A stretch of 22,393 nt of DNA from RGZA01 sp041917755 (lineage in GTDB: Bacteria; Pseudomonadota; Alphaproteobacteria; UBA9219; RGZA01), in the NCBI GenBank assembly GCA_041917755.1, contig JAYRWY010000014.1:1-22393 (forward strand), read 5' to 3'. Both the position numbers and the translations under genes were made by a program. Shown here piece by piece: positions 17,685 through 22,393 of the stretch (its first letter is position 1; each line of letters starts with the position of its first letter). The notes under the pieces were generated by a model. It was not told the DNA's origin and made no database searches. It worked only from the letters and a program-made list of their open reading frames with translations.

Positions 17685-17696
17685 TATCAATTGATA
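17685..17696. repeat. Perfect 12-base palindrome TATCAATTGATA
   Basis: TATCAA and TTGATA are exact inverted halves, about 55 bases before the wzy-like start. It could be an operator for a dimeric regulator. An AT-only core of this length can also arise by chance in an AT-rich spacer. Confidence 0.35.
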
Positions 17697-17751
17697 AATC
17701 TACCAATAGAATTCACGCAGACCACACGCACTGCATAACAGCTTTTGTCAA

Positions 17752-19095
17752 ATGAACGACCATCCCCATAAGATTGTTCCGGCCAAAGCCCTTGTACTGT
17801 TAAAAGGTGTACTATCAACTGCAATGCTGTTGATTATTTTTTATGAAATACTTGGCGGGGTGATTAAGTATTTATGTATCAAGTCATCAATGCTTTTCTT
17901 ATCTTATATTCCATCCTTATTTGGAATTGCTGTTGTAATTTCATACTATGCGTACTACGGCGCAGCCATGCGCTTACATAGAAGCACAGGGGTTTTCCTT
18001 GCACTTTTCGTTATAAATATATCAATCGGGCTGTTACTAGGCAGACATCCAGGATCCATTGCACTTGCATGCTATCTTTGGTCTCCATTCTTTATTGGCT
18101 TACTGTTTTCAATATTTCAACTTGAAGATACATTTTTAAAAAAAGTACCGATTTTCTGGTTCATCGCAATTATTGGTATACTTTTAAACTCTCAAATCAG
18201 TTTTCCATGGACGGGCGAAACCTACGAAGTCTTAGGAAAAACGATGCAGGCCTCCAAGCAATGGTGGGCGATAGGCGTCGAAAGGTTTTCAGGTTTTTCT
18301 CGAAGCAGCTCCATAACTGCGATAGAGATCACACTACCCTGCATCATTTTATTGTGCACTAATATACGTCTAGCTTACAAAATCATCATTTGGCTGCTAT
18401 CTGTGATTGCAGTTTATTTAACTACATCAAAAATAACACTGCTGATTACTATAGTAACGCCAATTCTTCTTATGTTGGCGGTTAGACGTAGCAGCTCCAA
18501 GACCAAACAAATCGCTTCTATCTCCTCGTCATCCATTACCCATCGCAAAGGCTTCATAAAAAGTTCATTGATTGCAATGTCGCTTATGGTGATACTTATG
18601 CCAATCTTCAGCCTCAGCGAAAAGTCCAGATCACTGAATTTTGCAAGCTATGGCTTCATAAGCCTTTCCTCGCTTTACGACCGCATGGCATATATGTGGC
18701 CAAGTGCATGGAACTTGTTATTAGATGATGATAATCCGATAGCCATTGCCTCTGGTCGAGGATTAGGTGGCATTGGAACTGCACAAACTTTTTTCGAACC
18801 ATCAAGATTTAATGCTGGCGACAACCTATTCGTGTATTTGCATGTTACCTTCGGCATCGCTAGTTTATTGTTTTTCTGGTATCTGCTTACAGGCTATCGA
18901 AAATGGCCAAAACAGGATTTCAGGAAACATCTTATCTACTATGGAATGACTGTATTTGTGTTCCTAAACGGCATCACATCCAATGGTATCGAGTCTCCAT
19001 ATATTGCTTTTGTAACCGGTCTACTCATTGGAAAATCAATGGAACCAACTAAAAATTTCTTACAACACCCTCCTTCAACTGGCCAGACATCTTAA
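17752..19095 (+). CDS. Wzy-like polysaccharide polymerase (membrane protein)
   Basis: This 447-residue polytopic protein has about 10-12 hydrophobic segments and weak overall family identity, as is usual for Wzy. The large loop near 315-360 holds GRGLGGIG (335-342) and a DN pair (357-358) followed by LFVYLHVTFGIASLLFF. This is the arrangement seen in O-antigen polymerases and ligases. An Arg-rich loop precedes it (EKSRSLNF, 290-297). The predicted role is periplasmic block polymerisation of the repeat unit delivered by Wzx. The sequence is visibly more AT-rich than the regBA region. It overlaps the acetyltransferase gene by one base (TAATG), so the two are co-translated. It is the second polymerase/ligase-type protein in the locus. 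Confidence 0.75.
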   Translation: MNDHPHKIVPAKALVLLKGVLSTAMLLIIFYEILGGVIKYLCIKSSMLFLSYIPSLFGIAVVISYYAYYGAAMRLHRSTGVFLALFVINISIGLLLGRHPGSIALACYLWSPFFIGLLFSIFQLEDTFLKKVPIFWFIAIIGILLNSQISFPWTGETYEVLGKTMQASKQWWAIGVERFSGFSRSSSITAIEITLPCIILLCTNIRLAYKIIIWLLSVIAVYLTTSKITLLITIVTPILLMLAVRRSSSKTKQIASISSSSITHRKGFIKSSLIAMSLMVILMPIFSLSEKSRSLNFASYGFISLSSLYDRMAYMWPSAWNLLLDDDNPIAIASGRGLGGIGTAQTFFEPSRFNAGDNLFVYLHVTFGIASLLFFWYLLTGYRKWPKQDFRKHLIYYGMTVFVFLNGITSNGIESPYIAFVTGLLIGKSMEPTKNFLQHPPSTGQTS

Positions 19096-19685
19096 TGACA
19101 CAGACATCACCGCAAATTTCATCTGAAGGATTTATTGAAAAGCTATCTGCTGACGCAAAAAATTATTGCCATAATCTTACTCTCAGACAGAAGATATTAA
19201 CCCCTTTCCGTTTATTTTTCTTCACTCCAGGTTTTCAATTATCATTTTCAATTCGCTTGCAAGAGCTTTTGCGCTCACTGCCATTGATCGGCAAACCCCT
19301 ACGTTGGATTATCTGGTATGCTACTTCAATTTACTTTGGCTCCGATATTGGCCCCCTGCTTACTCTAGGCAGTGGCGTACACTTTCCTCATCCATATGGC
19401 ATAGTAATAGGCAGTAAAACTGTGATTGGTCGCAATGTCCGTATTAATCAAAATGTTACAATTGGCCGTCCAAATGCCGAAGCCGAGAATGATTATCCAG
19501 TTATTCATGACGGAGTGCAGATTCATTCGGGCGCTGTGATTGTGGGGGCTATTACTGTTGGTAAAAATGCGAAAATTGGCGCCAATTCTGTTGTCGTCAA
19601 AGACGTTCCGGAAAATGCGACTGCTTTTGGTGTACCTGCCAGAAATATAATGCCAACCTCAACAGAGGCGACTACACAAAGCTAG
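19095..19685 (+). CDS. Serine acetyltransferase-like hexapeptide-repeat acyltransferase
   Basis: This 196-residue protein has a left-handed beta-helix (about 85-185) of hexapeptide repeats such as IGSKTVIGRNVRINQNVTIG and VGKNAKIGANSVVVKDV. The segment HFPHPYGIVIG (96-106) resembles the catalytic His region of CysE and WcaB-type acetyltransferases. The N-terminal part is helical and somewhat hydrophobic, unlike true CysE. Context in a polysaccharide locus points to acetyl-CoA-dependent O-acetylation of a sugar in the cytoplasm rather than cysteine synthesis. Its ATG overlaps the TAA of the wzy-like gene by one base, and its stop overlaps the convergent GT4 gene by 4 bases. Confidence 0.87.
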   Translation: MTQTSPQISSEGFIEKLSADAKNYCHNLTLRQKILTPFRLFFFTPGFQLSFSIRLQELLRSLPLIGKPLRWIIWYATSIYFGSDIGPLLTLGSGVHFPHPYGIVIGSKTVIGRNVRINQNVTIGRPNAEAENDYPVIHDGVQIHSGAVIVGAITVGKNAKIGANSVVVKDVPENATAFGVPARNIMPTSTEATTQS

Positions 19686-20869
19686 CCATCAGTTGTGTAT
19701 ACTTTTGTATATGCCTCAACGATAGTCTTTGCATCAAACAAACCTGTAAGTCGACTTACATCCGTAGGAGCGTTCAACATAACTCCACGCCCGGAAATCG
19801 CCTTACTCATGACATCTGCCAAGCGTTCTACATCACCTGCAGGCACAACTTCACCTGACAAACCCATATCAAGATATTCCGGCATACCTCCCATGTTGGA
19901 AATGACTACAGGGATACTACGGATGCCAGCCTCGGCAATGACTCCAGGTAGTGGCTCCGGCCACAAGGAAGGAACGATTAGTAAATCAATTTGTGTATAA
20001 AACTCTTCGGCTTTGGTGAACCCTAACCATTGGATATTGCTTTGCGGATACTTGCTTTTAAGCTGTGCAACATAATCATCACGGCCACGGCCTGCGATAA
20101 GTAATCGCCAACCAGTAGCTGGTAAAAACACAGCCGCTTGCAATAATATCTCGACACCTTTTTCTTCTTCTACCCGTCCAATAAACCCAAATGTAAATTC
20201 TCTGTTGGTTTCTGTATGTTTTTTGTCCTGCGCCCCGGATAATTCACATATGTTTCGTATAACTTGTTGCTTTGCGTTTGGAAAATACCCGGCCTGTTCA
20301 TGTCTTTCGGCCACAAACTTACTAACCCCCACCAACTGGTCAACTAAACCAGAAGCAATATATTTGGTCTGACTCATCGCAACGCATGCCGCACACCGTG
20401 TTTCACAGATCTTTCCATTTTTATATAATGTGCTCGACGGACATAGCAGCGCATAATCATGAAGCGTATGGATAATTCGAATACCGCGTCTTTTAGCCTG
20501 CGCCCATACAGCCACAGAAAACCCAGCTAGATTATTGGTGTTCAGAATATCAGGCTGTTCTTCATCCAATATTTTTCCTACGCGTGACGCAGCCTTAAAA
20601 TTCCACATATCCACGCAATGCCAAATCAATCGTTCAATAACAGATGGCTTAGCCGATAAACCATATGGCCAGTATATATTATCGATTGGCAGATAATAGA
20701 CCTTCACGCCGTCAATATACTCGGTATGCGGGTCAGGCTTATTGTGAAGGGTAATTACTACCACGCTATGTCCGGCACGCACCAATCCGGCAGCTAGCTT
20801 TGCGGTAACTTTTTCAGCACCGCCAACAACATGAGGTGGATACAATGCGGAGATAATGCAGCATTTCAT
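19682..20869 (-). CDS. GT4 family glycosyltransferase with a cysteine cluster
   Basis: This 395-residue GT-B glycosyltransferase starts MKCCIISALYPPHVVGGAEKV, the standard N-terminal nucleotide-sugar fold with the GGAE loop. The C-terminal domain has FGFIGRVEEEKGVEIL and the E-x7-E motif EPLPGVIAE (E305, E313). Four cysteines at 143, 155, 159 and 162 in a C-x11-C-x3-C-x2-C pattern follow HDYALLCP. This pattern is shared by a subset of GT4 enzymes and may bind metal or stabilise the loop. The frame stays open upstream to a TTG at 20944, but the added 25 residues are not typical and the ATG at 20869 begins the fold exactly. No strong Shine-Dalgarno is visible. The end overlaps the convergent acetyltransferase gene by 4 bases. 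Confidence 0.92.
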   Translation of the reverse strand: MKCCIISALYPPHVVGGAEKVTAKLAAGLVRAGHSVVVITLHNKPDPHTEYIDGVKVYYLPIDNIYWPYGLSAKPSVIERLIWHCVDMWNFKAASRVGKILDEEQPDILNTNNLAGFSVAVWAQAKRRGIRIIHTLHDYALLCPSSTLYKNGKICETRCAACVAMSQTKYIASGLVDQLVGVSKFVAERHEQAGYFPNAKQQVIRNICELSGAQDKKHTETNREFTFGFIGRVEEEKGVEILLQAAVFLPATGWRLLIAGRGRDDYVAQLKSKYPQSNIQWLGFTKAEEFYTQIDLLIVPSLWPEPLPGVIAEAGIRSIPVVISNMGGMPEYLDMGLSGEVVPAGDVERLADVMSKAISGRGVMLNAPTDVSRLTGLFDAKTIVEAYTKVYTTDG

Positions 20870-20958
20870 GCCTAGGTTATAAGGCAAGAGGCACGATATT
20901 TGAAGTAACTTTATAACTAGCTGTGAGGCGTGTATTACCTGCAATTATGCAGCGGGTA

Positions 20959-22393
20959 TTATCGCAACATGCCAACTCTGGGCAGTCTATGCTGGCGCTT
21001 TTGCCATTCATCATCAAATAGTAAAAACTCAGGAAGATGATCTACATTCACAGCCGGCAATGGATCCTGCAGTGATTTTTTAACTGTATTGGGGATTTGC
21101 ATCGCCAAAGGTACAACAATCGCCTGACCAGGAATTGATGGCACAAGAACAGGCACCGTCGGAACCACAACCACTACGGTCGGAGCATTTGGATCGATAA
21201 TGCTTGCATACGCTGTTGCAAAACTATTGTAAGAATAGTTAGCACTGTCCGCTCCGCTCAGGATAATACCTGTCACGCTAATTGGCTTGGATGTTCCGGC
21301 GTTCTGATCTGCAAAAGTTGCTGCTGTGTATGATGTAGATAATACATCACCTGTAATACGATTATCACTCAACGTTACACTGGCTCCCACTGTGCCGTCA
21401 TAATTTTTATTTGTACCCACTGCACTGATTAATAGTGCGCGCTGCGTAACGTCTGCAGATGCCGTAGCAGTCGTATTAAACACATAGTCTGCGCTATCCG
21501 CGCCGCTTAGGCTTAGACCGCTTACGCTTATTGCTTTGCCGATACCTACGTTCTTATCACCGAAGTTCGCAGCAGTATAAGATGTGGTGAGCACGTCACC
21601 TGCCACACGGTCATCACCCAGGGTTACTGTTGCGCCTGCAAGTCCGTTATAAACGCGGTTGCTACCCGTCGCGCTAATCGTCAATGAACGCTGCGTAATA
21701 TCTGCCGACGCCGTCGCCGTGGTGTTAAAGCTGTAATTGCCGCTATCGGTTCCGGTCAATCCGATGCCGGTAACGCTGATGCTCTTGCCGATACCTACAT
21801 GCTTATTAGTAAAATTAGCCGCTGCATATGATGCTGTTAGAACATCACCTGCTAGACGATTATCTGCCAACGTCACAGCCGCACTCGTCAAACCATTATA
21901 GACCCTATCAGTACCAGTAGCACTGATCGTCAGGGCACGTTTCGTAATACTTGCTGATGCAGTGGTGGATGTATTATATGTGTAATTGCCGCTATCGGTT
22001 CCGGTCAATCCGATACCGGTGACGCTGATGCTCTTGCCGGTACCTACATTCTTATCACCGAAGTTAGCTGCCGTATAAGATGTGGTGAGCACATCGCCTG
22101 CCACACGGTCATCACCCAGGGTTACTGTTGCACCTGCAAGTCCGTTATAAACGCGGTTGCTACCTGTCGCGCTAATCGTCAATGAACGCTGCGTGATATC
22201 TGCCGATGCCGTCGCCGTGGTGTTAAAGCTGTAATTACCGCTATCAGTTCCGGTCAATCCGATGCCGGTAACGCTGATGCTCTTACCGGTACCTACGTTC
22301 TTATCACCGAAGTTAGCTGCCGTATAAGATGTAGTGAGCACGTCACCTGCCACACGGTCATCACCCAGGGTTACTGTTGCACCTGCAAGTCCG
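20959..22393 (-). CDS. YDG/MBG-repeat surface protein, C-terminal part only
   Basis: The frame is open to the right edge, so the N-terminus lies outside the window. The GTG at 22353 lies inside a repeat and is not a start. About 477 residues are visible: one partial and four complete 83-residue repeats, then a 77-residue tail. Each repeat follows the YDG/MBG-type pattern, with a (V/N)Y(N/D)G motif, VTL.D.R..GDVL, NFGDKNVGTGK and SGADSANY. Such repeats form beta-rich stalks in filamentous-haemagglutinin-like and other proteobacterial adhesins. The tail begins with a Val/Pro-rich linker (TVVVVVPTVPVLVPSIPG) and ends in a charged stretch with RQHRLPRVGMLR. No LPXTG motif or clear beta-barrel autotransporter domain is present. 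Secretion is therefore probably by a partner or type I system whose genes are not seen here. The stop lies 89 bases from the GT4 start on the same strand. Confidence 0.85.
   Translation of the reverse strand, partial: GLAGATVTLGDDRVAGDVLTTSYTAANFGDKNVGTGKSISVTGIGLTGTDSGNYSFNTTATASADITQRSLTISATGSNRVYNGLAGATVTLGDDRVAGDVLTTSYTAANFGDKNVGTGKSISVTGIGLTGTDSGNYTYNTSTTASASITKRALTISATGTDRVYNGLTSAAVTLADNRLAGDVLTASYAAANFTNKHVGIGKSISVTGIGLTGTDSGNYSFNTTATASADITQRSLTISATGSNRVYNGLAGATVTLGDDRVAGDVLTTSYTAANFGDKNVGIGKAISVSGLSLSGADSADYVFNTTATASADVTQRALLISAVGTNKNYDGTVGASVTLSDNRITGDVLSTSYTAATFADQNAGTSKPISVTGIILSGADSANYSYNSFATAYASIIDPNAPTVVVVVPTVPVLVPSIPGQAIVVPLAMQIPNTVKKSLQDPLPAVNVDHLPEFLLFDDEWQKRQHRLPRVGMLR
21193..22393 (-). 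repeat. Tandem 249-bp coding repeats with a 498-bp higher-order period
   Basis: Complete units lie at 21193-21441, 21442-21690, 21691-21939 and 21940-22188, with a partial unit at 22189-22393. Each encodes 83 residues. The units at 21442 and 21940 match closely over most of their length, and the end of the unit at 21691 matches that at 22189. The copied block is therefore two units (498 bp). The unit at 21193, nearest the C-terminus, is the most diverged. Confidence 0.92.

Larger units (their letters stand above)
17516..17751. promoter_or_regulatory. Divergent promoter region between acyltransferase and wzy-like genes
   Basis: This is the longest gene-free stretch (about 236 bases) in the window and strongly AT-rich. 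It has an exact TATAAT on the plus strand at 17570-17575 without a good -35 box. A TTGCCT at 17672-17677 is followed 17 bases later by only a poor -10. A 12-base palindrome lies at 17685-17696. No small ORF, hairpin with T tract or JUMPstart/ops element was found. Promoters for both flanking units must lie here, but I cannot place them with confidence. Confidence 0.4.

Noticed and set aside
17516..17751. JUMPstart/ops element for RfaH upstream of the glycan genes
   Set aside because: No GGCGGTAGC-like core is seen in this gap or in the other divergent gaps.
20870..20944. N-terminal extension of the rightmost GT4 protein to a TTG at 20944
   Set aside because: The extra 25 residues have no family counterpart, and the ATG at 20869 starts exactly at the conserved first strand.
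20939..20952. Inverted repeat CTGCA-ATTA-TGCAG after the YDG-repeat gene as a terminator
   Set aside because: The stem is only 5 bp and no T tract follows on the minus strand.
21193..22393. Regular repeats resembling a CRISPR or satellite array
   Set aside because: The 249-bp period keeps one open reading frame of 83-residue protein repeats with no spacer structure.

Overview
The window looks like chromosome of a moderately AT-rich alphaproteobacterium. The best lineage clue is an adjacent RegB/RegA (PrrB/PrrA, ActS/ActR) redox two-component pair. Its regulator carries the proline linker and the very conserved C-terminal helix-turn-helix of the alphaproteobacterial RegA family. No rRNA, tRNA, CRISPR array, insertion sequence or prophage gene was seen. 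Genus cannot be assigned by reading alone.

Left part (1-7067): the 3' end of a large unrecognised protein, a YheS-type ABC-F ATPase, and a PIF1-like helicase that appears to carry a Myb/SANT-like N-terminal domain and a WYL-like C-terminal domain. Divergently from the helicase run regB and regA.

Middle and right part (7109-20869): an exopolysaccharide or O-antigen-type locus. It encodes an O-antigen ligase/polymerase-family membrane protein, a Wzc/ExoP-type co-polymerase and tyrosine autokinase with a small membrane-anchored companion, and three GT4 glycosyltransferases. It also encodes a secreted PslG-like glycoside hydrolase, a Wzx-type flippase, an acyltransferase-3 membrane protein, a second Wzy-like polymerase and a hexapeptide-repeat acetyltransferase. 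Together these suggest a Wzx/Wzy-dependent surface glycan. Sugars are added by the GT4 enzymes, decorated by the two acyltransferases, flipped by Wzx, polymerised by a Wzy-like protein under Wzc control, and trimmed in the periplasm by the hydrolase. The initiating phosphoglycosyltransferase, the Wza outer-membrane exporter and the sugar-nucleotide genes are not in the window.

Right edge (20959-22393): the C-terminal end of a large surface protein built of 83-residue YDG/MBG-type repeats, likely an adhesin.

The genes are packed in short runs that alternate strand. All four convergent junctions (1318/1319, 8497/8499, 14966/14963, 19685/19682) have no spacer or overlap by 4 bases. Divergent gaps (5092-5173, 12491-12590, 17516-17751) are where promoters must lie. 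The only clear intrinsic terminator lies in the leader of the wzc-like gene. Most starts lack a strong Shine-Dalgarno sequence.
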